Position numbers and translations under genes: made by a program. From Streptomyces sp. MST-110588 (GTDB lineage: Bacteria; Actinomycetota; Actinomycetes; Streptomycetales; Streptomycetaceae), in the NCBI RefSeq assembly GCF_022695595.1, contig NZ_CP074380.1:3093501-3157500 (forward strand): a DNA stretch of 64,000 bases, in the 5' to 3' direction. A model generated the notes under the pieces. That model did not search any database. It saw only the letters and a program-made list of their open reading frames with translations, and had not been told where the DNA came from. Below, one piece after another: positions 8,556-17,093 of the stretch. Numbering within the stretch: the first letter of the stretch is position 1; every line of letters starts with the position of its first letter.

Positions 8556-10154
8556 TCACATCCGGAAGACGCCGTAGCCGCCGCGCGCGCCCTCCACGGG
8601 GGCGGTGTGGACGGCGGACAGGCACAGGCCGAGGACAGTGCGGGTGTCGCGGGGGTCGATGACGCCGTCGTCGTACAGCCGCCCGGACAGGAACATCGGC
8701 AGCGACTCCGACTCGATCTGCCGCTCCACCATCGCGCGCAGCGCGGCGTCCCCATCCTCGTCGTACGCCTGTCCCTTGGCGGCGGCCGAGGCGCGCGCCA
8801 CGATCGACAGCACGCCGGCGAGCTGCTGCGGCCCCATCACCGCGGACTTCGCGCTCGGCCAGGCGAACAGGAAGCGCGGGTCGTAGGCCCGGCCGCACAT
8901 GCCGTAGTGCCCGGCCCCGTACGAGGCTCCTATGAGGACGGACAGGTGCGGCACCCGCGAGTTGGACACCGCGTTGATCATCATCGCGCCGTGCTTGATG
9001 ATGCCGCCCTGCTCGTACTCCTTGCCGACCATGTAGCCGGTGGTGTTGTGCAGGAAGAGCAGCGGGGTGTCGCGCTGGTTGGCCAGTTGGATGAACTGGG
9101 CCGCCTTCTGTGACTCGGCGCTGAACAGCACGCCCCGCGCGTTGGCGAGGATGCCGACGGGGTAGCCGTGCAGCCGCGCCCAGCCGGTGGCCAGGCTCGG
9201 CCCGTACAGCGGCTTGAACTCGTCGAAGTCCGAGGCGTCGACCAGCCGGGCGATCACCTCGCGCGGGTCGAAGGGCACCTTCAGATCGCCGGGGACGATG
9301 CCCAGCAGCTCCTCCGGGTCGTACTCCGGTGGTGGCGCGGGTGCCGGATCGGGGTGTGCCTTGCGCCAGTTGATGCGCGCGAGGATCCTTCGGGCCTGCC
9401 GTAGCGCGTCCGGCTCGTCGAGGGCGAAGTGGTCGGCCAGTCCGGAGCCGGTGGCGTGCATCAGCGCGCCGCCCAGCGACTCGTCGTCGCTCTCCTCCCC
9501 GGTGGCCATCTTCACCAGCGGCGGCCCGCCGAGGAAGACCTTCGCCCGCTCCTTGACCATGATCACGTGGTCGGACATTCCGGGAATGTACGCGCCTCCG
9601 GCGGTGGAGTTGCCGAAGACCACGGCGACGGTGGGGATGCCGGCCGCGGAGAGCCGGGTGATGTCCTTGAACAGCGCCCCGCCCGGAATGAAGATCTCCT
9701 TCTGGCTGGGCAGGTCCGCGCCGCCGGACTCGACGAGCGAGACGACGGGCAGCCGGTTGGCGAGGGCGATCTCGTTCGCCCGCAGCGCCTTCTTCAGCGT
9801 CCAGGGGTTGCTGGCCCCGCCCCGTACGGTCGGGTCGTTGGCCGTGACCAGGCACTCCACGCCCTCGATCACCCCGATGCCGGTGACCAGCGAGGCCCCC
9901 ACCGGGTAGTCGCTGCCCCAGGCCGCCAGCGGCGACAGCTCCAGGAAGGGCGTGTCCTGGTCCAGCAGCAGCTCGATGCGCTCGCGCGCCAGGAGCTTGC
10001 CGCGCGCACGGTGGCGCGCCACGTACTTCTCGCCGCCCCCGCCGATCGCTTTCGCGTGTTCCGCGTCGATCTCCGCCAGCTTTGTGAGCATGTCCGCCCG
10101 GTTCGCCGCGTACTCGGGACCGGTGACGTCCAGCCGGCTGTGGAGCACAGTCAC
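8556..10154 (-). CDS. Acyl-CoA carboxylase beta subunit (carboxyltransferase)
   Basis: A 532-residue carboxyltransferase that moves CO2 from biotin to an acyl-CoA; it pairs with the alpha subunit just downstream. The GTG at 10154 is chosen because GGAGG lies 7 bp upstream and the stop of the AtuA-like gene overlaps it as GTGA. Both halves of the crotonase-like double domain are present: ARGKLLARERIELLLDQDTP, GGADLPSQKEIFIPGG and GGAYIPGMSDH, then FLHNTTGYMVGKEYEQGG and GAMMINAVSNSRVPH. The layout resembles methylcrotonyl- or geranyl-CoA carboxylase beta subunits (LiuB/AtuC). The substrate is not provable from sequence, but the AtuA neighbour favours a branched acyl-CoA. Confidence 0.9.
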   Translation of the reverse strand: MTVLHSRLDVTGPEYAANRADMLTKLAEIDAEHAKAIGGGGEKYVARHRARGKLLARERIELLLDQDTPFLELSPLAAWGSDYPVGASLVTGIGVIEGVECLVTANDPTVRGGASNPWTLKKALRANEIALANRLPVVSLVESGGADLPSQKEIFIPGGALFKDITRLSAAGIPTVAVVFGNSTAGGAYIPGMSDHVIMVKERAKVFLGGPPLVKMATGEESDDESLGGALMHATGSGLADHFALDEPDALRQARRILARINWRKAHPDPAPAPPPEYDPEELLGIVPGDLKVPFDPREVIARLVDASDFDEFKPLYGPSLATGWARLHGYPVGILANARGVLFSAESQKAAQFIQLANQRDTPLLFLHNTTGYMVGKEYEQGGIIKHGAMMINAVSNSRVPHLSVLIGASYGAGHYGMCGRAYDPRFLFAWPSAKSAVMGPQQLAGVLSIVARASAAAKGQAYDEDGDAALRAMVERQIESESLPMFLSGRLYDDGVIDPRDTRTVLGLCLSAVHTAPVEGARGGYGVFRM

Positions 10155-12001
10155 AGCAGCACCTCCGGTATGTCCAGATGGCGCGAGCGCAGCCACTCCC
10201 CCACGGCCTTGGCCTGCGGGTCGAAGCGGGCCCGCGCGGCGACGCCCGCGCCGAGCAGTCCGTCCACCACGAAGTTCAGCGCCCGCAGCCGGGGCAGCAC
10301 ATGCCGCGTGACGGGTAACCCCGCTGTCTCCGGCAGGAGTTGCCTCAGCCTGTCGGCCGTCAGCTCGTGCGCCAGCCAGCGCCACGCCTCGTCCGTACGG
10401 GCCCACACCCCCACGTTCGCCGAACCGCCCTTGTCGCCGCTGCGCGCCCCGGCGACCAGCCCCAGGGGCGCCCGCCGGGTGGGCCCGGCGTACCACAGCG
10501 GAGCGGGCAGCCCGGGCTCGCACGCGTCCACCAACTCCCGGGTGCTGAGCGCCGGTTTGATCGCGACCCGCTCGCCGTCCGGCAGTACGGCAACGTGCGG
10601 CACACTCCCCGCCTCCACATACACCGCCTCGAACACGCCGTACGGCTCGCCCTTCCCGGGCGGCGCGGTCAGATGGAACCCGGGTACGCTCGCGAGCGCC
10701 AGCTCGACCGCCGCGCCGCTGACCGCCCGCCCCACCGCCTCCTGGGCGGCGTCCCGCACCACCAGCCGCAGCAGCGCGCTCGCCTCCTCCTGGACGGCCG
10801 CGTCCGTATGGTCCGTACGCGCCAGGGTCCAGCTCACTTCGGCCGGGCGCCGCCCGCCCGTACCGGGGGCCGCCGCGTCGAGGGCCGCCTCCATCTGCTC
10901 CCGTACCAGCTCGGCCTTGGCCTCCACGTCCAGGCCGGTCAGCACGAACGTCACCTCGTTGCGCCAGCCGCCGAGGCGGGTCACGCCCACCTTCAGGTCC
11001 GGCGGTGGCGGCTCACCCCGTACGCCCTCGATGCGGACCCGGTCCCGGCCGTCCTCCACCAGTTCCACGGTGTCCAGGCGGGCCGTCACGTCCGGGCCCG
11101 CGTACCGTGCGCCGGCGGTCTCATAGAGGAGCTGCGCGGTGACCGTGCCCACGGTGACCGCGCCGCCCGTACCGGGGTGCTTGGTGATCACCGAGGAGCC
11201 GTCGGCCGCGATCTCCGCGAGCGGAAAGCCGGGGTGGTGTACGTCGTGGGCGGCGAAGAAGGAGTAGTTGCCGCCGGTGGCCTGCGTCCCGCACTCCAGC
11301 ACGTGCCCCGCCACGACCGCGCCCGCCAGCCGGTCGAAGTCCTGCGGGCCCCAGCCGAAGTGCGCCGCCGCCGCGCCGCTGACCAGCGCGGCGTCGGTGA
11401 CCCGGCCGGTCACCACCACGTCCGCACCGGCCCGCAGACACGCGGCGATGCCGGCGCCGCCCAGGTAGGCGTTGGCGGTCAGCGCGCCCTTCTCCCAGCC
11501 CCTGCGCGGCTGCGCGCCAGGCGACCCGGCCCGCGCCGCCGGAAGCCGGGTCCCGGCCGCGGCTCCGGCCCGTTCCGCCGGAAGCCGGACCGCGGCCCCG
11601 TCCCCCACGTCGGCCGCGGCCCCGGCCCCCGCCCCGGCCGCCATCAGGTCGTCCCCCTCCACGTACGCCACCCGCACCGGCACCCCGACCCGCCGCGCCA
11701 GCTCCCGTACGGCGTCGGCCAGTCCCGCCGGATTCAGCCCGCCCGCGTTGGTGACGATCCGCACCCCGCGCTCGGCGGCCAGCCCCAGCCCCTCCTCCAT
11801 CTGCCGCAGGAACGTTCTGGCGTACCCGCGCGAGGGGTCCTTCAGCCGCTCCCGTCCCAGGATCAGCATCGTCAGCTCGGCGAGGTAATCCCCGGTCAGT
11901 ACGTCCAAGGGCCCGCCGGTCAGCATCTCCCGCACCGCCGCGAACCGGTCCCCGTAGAAGCCCGACGCGTTCCCTACGCGCAGGACCCCCCGCCCGCTCA
12001 T
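10151..12001 (-). CDS. AtuA-like acyclic terpene utilisation family protein (DUF1446)
   Basis: 616 residues. The ATG at 12001 overlaps the stop of the previous gene (ATGA), and its own stop overlaps the carboxylase start (GTGA). It begins RVGNASGFYGDRFAAVREM, with GPLDVLTGDYLAELTMLILG and RIVTNAGGLNPAGLADAV typical of the AtuA N-terminal domain. The C-terminal ferredoxin-like AtuA domain includes ARSGDKGGSANVGVWARTDE. A Gly/Ala-rich low-complexity insert lies around residues 150-195. AtuA is required for citronellol/geraniol breakdown in Pseudomonas but its reaction is not established. Here it is fused by translational coupling to an acyl-CoA carboxylase. Confidence 0.88.
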   Translation of the reverse strand: MSGRGVLRVGNASGFYGDRFAAVREMLTGGPLDVLTGDYLAELTMLILGRERLKDPSRGYARTFLRQMEEGLGLAAERGVRIVTNAGGLNPAGLADAVRELARRVGVPVRVAYVEGDDLMAAGAGAGAAADVGDGAAVRLPAERAGAAAGTRLPAARAGSPGAQPRRGWEKGALTANAYLGGAGIAACLRAGADVVVTGRVTDAALVSGAAAAHFGWGPQDFDRLAGAVVAGHVLECGTQATGGNYSFFAAHDVHHPGFPLAEIAADGSSVITKHPGTGGAVTVGTVTAQLLYETAGARYAGPDVTARLDTVELVEDGRDRVRIEGVRGEPPPPDLKVGVTRLGGWRNEVTFVLTGLDVEAKAELVREQMEAALDAAAPGTGGRRPAEVSWTLARTDHTDAAVQEEASALLRLVVRDAAQEAVGRAVSGAAVELALASVPGFHLTAPPGKGEPYGVFEAVYVEAGSVPHVAVLPDGERVAIKPALSTRELVDACEPGLPAPLWYAGPTRRAPLGLVAGARSGDKGGSANVGVWARTDEAWRWLAHELTADRLRQLLPETAGLPVTRHVLPRLRALNFVVDGLLGAGVAARARFDPQAKAVGEWLRSRHLDIPEVLL

Positions 12002-12813
12002 ACCGGGCCGCCACCCTGGTTCCCCGCTCCGCGCTCCCGCCCCTTCCCCGGCGGACCGGCGAACGCCTGTGCGATGGTCAGCCACCGCTCGGCGTCCGCG
12101 CCCTCGGCCCGTACGGCGACGTCATCGCGGTGCGCGCGCTGCGTGACCAGCAGGCAGAAGTCCAGCGCGTCCCCCGTCACCCGCTGCGCCGCGTCCGGTG
12201 GCCCGTACTCCCACGTCCCCCCGTCCGGCGCCCGCAGCTCGACGCGGAACTCCTCCGGGGGCGGGGTCAGCCCGTGCGCCATGTACGCGTAGTCCCGGGC
12301 CCGTACGCCGATCCGCGCCACATGCCGCAGCCGCGCCGTAGGAGTGCGCCGCACGCCCAGCGCGTCGGCGATGTCCTGACCGTGGGCCCAGGTCTCCATC
12401 AGCCGCCCGGTCGCCATCGACGCGACACTCATCGCCGTCGCGAACCACGGCAGCTTCCCCGCGTCCGCCGGCCGCCCGGCGAGCACCCGCTGCACGCCGT
12501 CGCGCCCCGCCCGCCAGCGGGCCAGCAACGTGTCGGGCGGCTCCTGCGCCTCCCGAGCGGCCCCCTCGTCGACAAAACTCTCCGCCGACTCCGCCAGCAT
12601 CTGTGCCGCGACCCGACGAAAACGCTCAGGATCGTTCGCGGCCGTCAGCACCTGCTGATCGGTCCACGCCAGATGCCCGATCTGGTGCGCGATGGTCCAC
12701 CCCGGAGCCGGGGTGGTCGTCCGCCACTCCTCCGGCGAGAGCCCGGCGACCAGCCCGTCCAATTCCTCGCTCTCGTCCTTCAGATCGCTCAGCACAGCCC
12801 CGTGACCGGACAC
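11998..12813 (-). CDS. TIGR03084-family DinB-like protein
   Basis: 271 residues from a GTG preceded by GGGAG. It is a four-helix DinB/maleylpyruvate-isomerase-like fold: LSPEEWRTTTPAPGWTIAHQ with a metal-site His (HQIGHLAWTD), a second His region (METWAHGQDIADALG), and HVARIGVRARDYAYMAHGL. The TIGR03084 family habitually sits next to AtuA and acyl-CoA carboxylase genes in actinobacteria; its reaction is unknown. It is the first gene of the operon, 93 bp from a palindromic operator. Confidence 0.85.
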   Translation of the reverse strand: MSGHGAVLSDLKDESEELDGLVAGLSPEEWRTTTPAPGWTIAHQIGHLAWTDQQVLTAANDPERFRRVAAQMLAESAESFVDEGAAREAQEPPDTLLARWRAGRDGVQRVLAGRPADAGKLPWFATAMSVASMATGRLMETWAHGQDIADALGVRRTPTARLRHVARIGVRARDYAYMAHGLTPPPEEFRVELRAPDGGTWEYGPPDAAQRVTGDALDFCLLVTQRAHRDDVAVRAEGADAERWLTIAQAFAGPPGKGRERGAGNQGGGPV

Positions 12814-12905
12814 GCGGCACTCCCTTCGTCAGCCCATCACCCATACGAGCCAAGGGCGTTGACCCGTACGGCGCGAGCTTCGAGCGTGCCAGCGCCACCG
12901 GAAAC

Positions 12906-12927
12906 AATCAAGCACGCCTGCATGATT
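12906..12927. promoter_or_regulatory. Palindromic operator candidate, copy 2
   Basis: AATCAAGCACGCCTGCATGATT; 10 of 12 half-site positions are symmetric. It sits 93 bp upstream of the first gene of the acyl-CoA operon. It shares 20 of 22 bases with the site at 5074-5095. Confidence 0.65.
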
Positions 12928-12986
12928 CTTTGAAGCGGACAGCCGGGCCAGCCGGGGACTCGCGCCGTACGACAAGGAATGAAGGA

Positions 12987-13106
12987 ATGCGCGGCGCAAC
13001 AATGCGTGGCGCAATAACGCGTGACGCAACAGTGCGCGGCGCGACAAAGCGTGACGCGACGGTGCATGGCGCGCCAACGCGCGACGCGACAGTGCGTGGC
13101 GCGACC
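12987..13106. repeat. 15-bp VNTR, eight tandem units
   Basis: Eight consecutive 15-bp units from ATGCGCGGCGCAACA to GTGCGTGGCGCGACC, each with 1-5 differences. It lies between the acyl-CoA operon promoter and the lyase gene. Read rightwards from ATG 12987 (AAGGA about 9 bp upstream) it would encode RGAT/RDAT pentapeptides ending at TAA 13211 (74 residues). I cannot tell whether that is translated. Confidence 0.8.
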
Positions 13107-13231
13107 CGGCGGCCGGGCCGGAACACCCCCCGCGCGCAGGGTTGGCCTCGCCCCCTCCTGTGGTGCCATGAGGCGAGTTCTGCCGGGATGACCGAAGTGA
13201 CCCAGAAGTAACCCATGGAACGCGAGGATTC

Positions 13232-14812
13232 ATGGATATTTCTCGCAGGCACCAGCAGGCACCCGCCCCACAGACACCCGCCCCGTACGGAGGCGACCTC
13301 CCCCACGGCTCCGCCGGGCCCGCGCACCCGCCGCCGGCGTGCGCGGACGCCGACGGCCACGCTGCGGCGGAGTGCGGCCACGAGCGGGGGCACGTACAGG
13401 ATTCGCTCTTCCACGGGCAGGGGTACGCCACGGCCGCCAGCCGCCGGATCTTCTGCGACCGATGTCGGCTGCGCAGATGGCTCCGGGTGGAGGCCGCGCT
13501 GGCGGCCAGTCAGGAGAAGCTCGGCATGGTCGCGCCCGGAACGGCGGCGCGGGTGGCGCGGGCGTGCGAGCCGGGCCGGATCGATCTCGCCTCCCTGGCG
13601 CCCGAGTTCCGTCGTACGGGCCACTCCCTGGTCCCGCTGCTGCGCGGCCTGGCGGCGGCATGCGAGGCCGACTCGGGGGAAACGGTGCACCTGGGAGCCA
13701 CCACCCAGGACATCCAGGACACCGCGCAGTCCCTGGAGATGCGGGACGTGCTCGACGAGGCGGACGCCGAACTCGCCGCCATGACCACGCGCCTGATCGC
13801 CCTGGCCGGGGCGCACCGCGACACCCTGATGGTGGGCCGCACCCACGGCCAGCCCGCGCTGCCGATCACCTTCGGCCTCAAGGTGGCGGGCTGGCTGGAC
13901 GAACTGGTACGGCACGGCGAACGGCTGGCCCAGTTGCGCGAACGGGCCCTGGTGGCACAGTTGCACGGCGGCGTCGGCACCATGGCCGGGTTCCAGGGGC
14001 GCGGGCAGGAACTGCTCACCGACTTCGCCGCCCGCCTCGGGCTCGGGGAGCCCGTCGTGGGCTGGCACGTCGCCCGGGACCGGGTGGCGGAGTTCGGCAC
14101 CACCCTGGCCCTGGTCACGGCGACGCTGGGCCGGATCGCCGAGGAGATCCGGGTGCTCTCGCGCGCCGAGGTCGGTGAGCTGTCCGAGGGCTGGGAGTAC
14201 GGGCGGGTGGGCAGCAGCACCATGCCGCACAAGCGCAACCCCGAACGCTCCGAACAGGTCGTCCTGCTGGCCCGCCTGGCCCGCAGCGCCGCCGCGCTCG
14301 GCGTCGAGGGCATGGTGCAGGAGCACGAGCGCGACGCACGGGGGCTGCGGATGGAGTGGGTCACGGTCGCCGACGTGTCGCACTACGCGCTGGCGGCGCT
14401 GGCGATACTCAACGAGGTCCTCGCCGGGCTCCAGGTGCACCGCGAGCGGATGGCGGCGAACGCGGCCTCGGTGGCGGAGTTCCTGTGCACCGAGGCGCTG
14501 ATGCTGGCGCTGGGCGAACGCATCGGCAAGCAGAGCGCGCACACCCTCGTCTACGAGGTGAGCCAGCGGGCGCAGAGCGACGGCCGTGCACTGCGCGCCT
14601 GCGTACTGGAATGCGCGGAGATCACCTCATGGCTCTCCGCCGCCACGCTGGACGATCTGCTCGACCCGGCCCGCTACGTGGGCGAGGCCGGCGTCCTGAC
14701 CGACCGGGCGGTGGCGCACGCCCGGCTCCGGCCGGTGCCGCCCGTGCCGCCCGAGCCGCCCGAGCCGCCCGGGGCGCCACAAGCGGCTCGTACGGAGGAG
14801 GTGCCCTCGTGA
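13232..14812 (+). CDS. Fumarase/aspartase superfamily lyase (adenylosuccinate lyase / carboxymuconate cycloisomerase type)
   Basis: 526 residues. After a Pro/His-rich, non-conserved leader of about 55 residues the lyase core runs from SLFHGQGYATAASRRIFCD. Family motifs are present in order: HLGATTQDIQDTAQ, GRTHGQPALPITFGLK with its catalytic His region, and the signature loop GSSTMPHKRNPERSEQ (GSSxMPxKxNP). It would be a homotetrameric beta-eliminase releasing fumarate or a related acid from a C-N or C-C adduct; the substrate is unknown. The C-terminus is a Pro-Val/Glu repeat (PPVPPEPPEPPG). Its stop overlaps the methyltransferase GTG. It is the first gene of an unrecognised biosynthetic-looking locus. 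Confidence 0.85.
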   Translation: MDISRRHQQAPAPQTPAPYGGDLPHGSAGPAHPPPACADADGHAAAECGHERGHVQDSLFHGQGYATAASRRIFCDRCRLRRWLRVEAALAASQEKLGMVAPGTAARVARACEPGRIDLASLAPEFRRTGHSLVPLLRGLAAACEADSGETVHLGATTQDIQDTAQSLEMRDVLDEADAELAAMTTRLIALAGAHRDTLMVGRTHGQPALPITFGLKVAGWLDELVRHGERLAQLRERALVAQLHGGVGTMAGFQGRGQELLTDFAARLGLGEPVVGWHVARDRVAEFGTTLALVTATLGRIAEEIRVLSRAEVGELSEGWEYGRVGSSTMPHKRNPERSEQVVLLARLARSAAALGVEGMVQEHERDARGLRMEWVTVADVSHYALAALAILNEVLAGLQVHRERMAANAASVAEFLCTEALMLALGERIGKQSAHTLVYEVSQRAQSDGRALRACVLECAEITSWLSAATLDDLLDPARYVGEAGVLTDRAVAHARLRPVPPVPPEPPEPPGAPQAARTEEVPS

Positions 14813-15603
14813 GCACACTGCTGCGCTTCGACGGCGAGCGGGCCGACGAGGCCGACATCGAGGCGCACACCCCCGAGATGCGCGGGCAGCGGCAGCACCT
14901 GCTCCGGCAGCTCGCCGTGTCCCGCGGAGAGCGGGTCCTGGATGTCGGCTGCGGCCCCGGCTATCTGATCTCGGAGCTGGTGGACCCGGTCGGCCCGGAC
15001 GGCGAGGTGTGCGGCCTGGACATCAGCGCGTCGATGCTGGACCTGGCGCGGGCACGGTGCGCGCCGGCCGGCGCGCGGGTCAGCCTGGTGGCGGGGCGCT
15101 GCGAGGAGATTCCGTTCCCCGACGCGTCGTTCGACGCCGCCGTCTCCTCACAGGTGTACGAGTACGTCGGCGACATCGAACGGGCGCTGGCCGAGCTGTA
15201 CCGGGTGCTGCGCCCGGGAGGCCGCGCGGTGGTGCTCGACACCGACTGGGACTCCCTGGTGTGGCACTCCGCCGACCGCCCCCGGATGCGGCGGATCCTC
15301 GACCTGTGGGAGGACCACGTCGCCGACCCCCGGCTGCCCCGCCGGCTCGGCCCGCTGCTCCAGGAGGCCGGGTTCACCGAGGAGAGCCTGACCACGCTGA
15401 CCTTCCTCAACCGGCGGTGCCGCCGCGACACCTACAGCTACTGGCAGGTCGGCTTCATCGAGGCGTTCCTCGCCGACCACCCCGGCGCGGTCCCGGAGGA
15501 GACCAGGGCCTGGAGCCGGGAGCTGCGCGAGCTGGATGCGACGGGGCGGTATTTCTTCAGCCTCGGCCGGTACGCGTTCACCGTGGTCAAGCCCGGGGAC
15601 TGA
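14809..15603 (+). CDS. Class I SAM-dependent methyltransferase
   Basis: 264 residues from the GTG at 14809 (GGAGGAG 8 bp upstream; GTGA overlap with the lyase stop). The Rossmann motif I is RVLDVGCGPGYLISEL. It is followed by GEVCGLDISASMLDLAR, the acidic SAM contact, then FDAAVSSQVYEYV and ELYRVLRPGGRAVVLDTDW. This is a UbiE/Coq5-like small-molecule methyltransferase. Tight coupling to the lyase says they act on the same pathway; the acceptor is unknown. Confidence 0.87.
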   Translation: MSTLLRFDGERADEADIEAHTPEMRGQRQHLLRQLAVSRGERVLDVGCGPGYLISELVDPVGPDGEVCGLDISASMLDLARARCAPAGARVSLVAGRCEEIPFPDASFDAAVSSQVYEYVGDIERALAELYRVLRPGGRAVVLDTDWDSLVWHSADRPRMRRILDLWEDHVADPRLPRRLGPLLQEAGFTEESLTTLTFLNRRCRRDTYSYWQVGFIEAFLADHPGAVPEETRAWSRELRELDATGRYFFSLGRYAFTVVKPGD

Positions 15604-15713
15604 GCGGGGGCGGACGGTGCGGGACGGTGCGGACGGGGTGGGGCGGACGGGCGGGGCGGGTCTGGCGGGCTCTTCGGGGCCGACGGCCGCCCGCCCTGAA
15701 GGCCCCGGGCGCC

Positions 15714-16856
15714 TCACCCCCGTACGCGTGCGAACTCACGGAGGAAACCCGCCAGCGCCCGTACGCCCTCCTCCGGCATCCCGTTGTAGACGGACGCCCG
15801 CACCCCGCCCACCAGCCGGTGCCCGGCCAGACCGAGAAACCCCTCCTCCCGCGCGCGGTCCAGGAACTCCCCGGTCAGCGACTCGTCGGCGAGCCGGAAG
15901 ACGATGTTGGTGACGGAGCGGTGGGCCGGGTGGGCGGTGGGGCGGTAGAACGCCGTACGGTCCAGTTCCCCGTACAGCAGCCGGGCCTTGGCCAGGTTCG
16001 TCCGCTCGACCGCCGCGAGGCCGCCCTGGTCGCGGATCCACTCCAGCGTCAGTAGGAGGACGAAGACGGCGAAGGTGTTCGGGGTGTTGTCCAGGGACTT
16101 GGACGCCGCGTGGACGGAGTAGTCCAGCAGCCGGGGAGTCTCCGGCAGCGCGTGGCCGAGCAGGTCGTCGCGGACGGTCACCAGGGCCGTGCCGGCGGGC
16201 CCCAGGTTCTTCTGGAACCCGGCGTAGACGATGCCGAACCGGCCGTGGTCCAACCGCCGGGAGAGGATGTCGCTGGTGGCATCGGCCACCAGCGGGGCGG
16301 GACAGTCGTGCGGGAAGTCCGTCCAGCGGGTGCCGTAGACGGTGTTGTTGCTGGTGAGGTGGAGGAAGGCGGCGTCCGGCGGACAGTGCCGCCCGCCCAC
16401 CTCGGGTATCCGGTCGAAGCCGGTGTCCTGACTGGACGCGACGATCGCGGCGGTGCCGTAGCGGGCGCCCTCACGCTGCGCCTGCTGGGCGAACAGGCCG
16501 GTCACCACGTACCCGGCGGTACGGGTCGGGGAGCGGCCGATGAGGTTGAGCGGCACGGCGGCGCACTGCATCCGGGCCCCGCCGTGCACGAACAGCACAT
16601 GGTGGTCCCCGGGGAGCCCGGTCACCTCCCGGTACAGCGCCACGGCGGTGTCGAGCACGCCGATGAACCGGGGGTGCTTGTGACTGATCTCGATGATCGA
16701 CGCGCCGTCGCCCGCGTGCGCCGCGAGCTCCTCGCGCACCCGCAGGGCCACCGGCCGGGGCAGCGTCGCGGGCCCCGCGGAGAAGTTGTACGTGTCCCGG
16801 GGCCCCGGCGCGCCGGGCCCGCCCCGCCGGGCTCCCTCCCCCTGCCGCCGCTCCAT
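15714..16856 (-). CDS. SerC-like class V aminotransferase (second copy in the window)
   Basis: 380 residues; the ATG at 16856 follows an excellent GGGAGGAGGT. It is a PLP enzyme of the phosphoserine aminotransferase group: YNFSAGPATLPRPVALRV at the N-terminus, SHKHPRFIGVLD, HLTSNNTVYGTRW, and the PLP-lysine segment IVYAGFQKNLGPAG. The C-terminal GLAGHRLVGGVRASVYNGM is the SerC substrate-binding end. It resembles the E. coli-type SerC, unlike the mycobacterial-type housekeeping serC at 30538. A paralogue next to a lyase, ligase and methyltransferases suggests a dedicated role in a metabolite pathway, with a 2-oxo-acid precursor. Confidence 0.88.
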   Translation of the reverse strand: MERRQGEGARRGGPGAPGPRDTYNFSAGPATLPRPVALRVREELAAHAGDGASIIEISHKHPRFIGVLDTAVALYREVTGLPGDHHVLFVHGGARMQCAAVPLNLIGRSPTRTAGYVVTGLFAQQAQREGARYGTAAIVASSQDTGFDRIPEVGGRHCPPDAAFLHLTSNNTVYGTRWTDFPHDCPAPLVADATSDILSRRLDHGRFGIVYAGFQKNLGPAGTALVTVRDDLLGHALPETPRLLDYSVHAASKSLDNTPNTFAVFVLLLTLEWIRDQGGLAAVERTNLAKARLLYGELDRTAFYRPTAHPAHRSVTNIVFRLADESLTGEFLDRAREEGFLGLAGHRLVGGVRASVYNGMPEEGVRALAGFLREFARVRG

Positions 16857-16880
16857 CCCGGCACCTCCTCCCGGCCGTTC

Positions 16881-17090
16881 GTACGCTCCCGCGCCCCGTA
16901 CGCCCTCGGGCTCCGTACGTCCTCGCGCCCCGTACGCACCGAAGCCCCGTACGTCCCAACGCGCCGTACGTCCCAACGGCCCTGTACGTCCCCACTCCCC
17001 GCATGTCCCCACGTCCAGGACGGACCGCCCTCCGTACGGGCCCTCCGCACGGCCCCTTCCGTACGGCCCCCTCCGTACGGCCCGTCCGCT
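16881..17090. repeat. Imperfect GTACG-containing microrepeats
   Basis: The 237-bp gap between the SerC-like and GCS2 genes is filled by two families of imperfect 16-18 bp units: GCCCCGTACGTCCCAACG-like (about 16890-17020) and CCCTCCGTACGGCC-like (about 17028-17090). No gene is evident. Confidence 0.6.
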
Positions 17091-17093
17091 CCC

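Noticed and set aside
7197..9113. 638-codon open frame opposite the acyl-CoA carboxylase genes
   Set aside because: Antisense to well-conserved carboxylase sequence; composition typical of a shadow frame.
13232..14812. Housekeeping adenylosuccinate lyase (purB)
   Set aside because: Pathway neighbours are methyltransferases, a ligase and an amidohydrolase, with no purine genes. The extended N-terminus and context favour another substrate.
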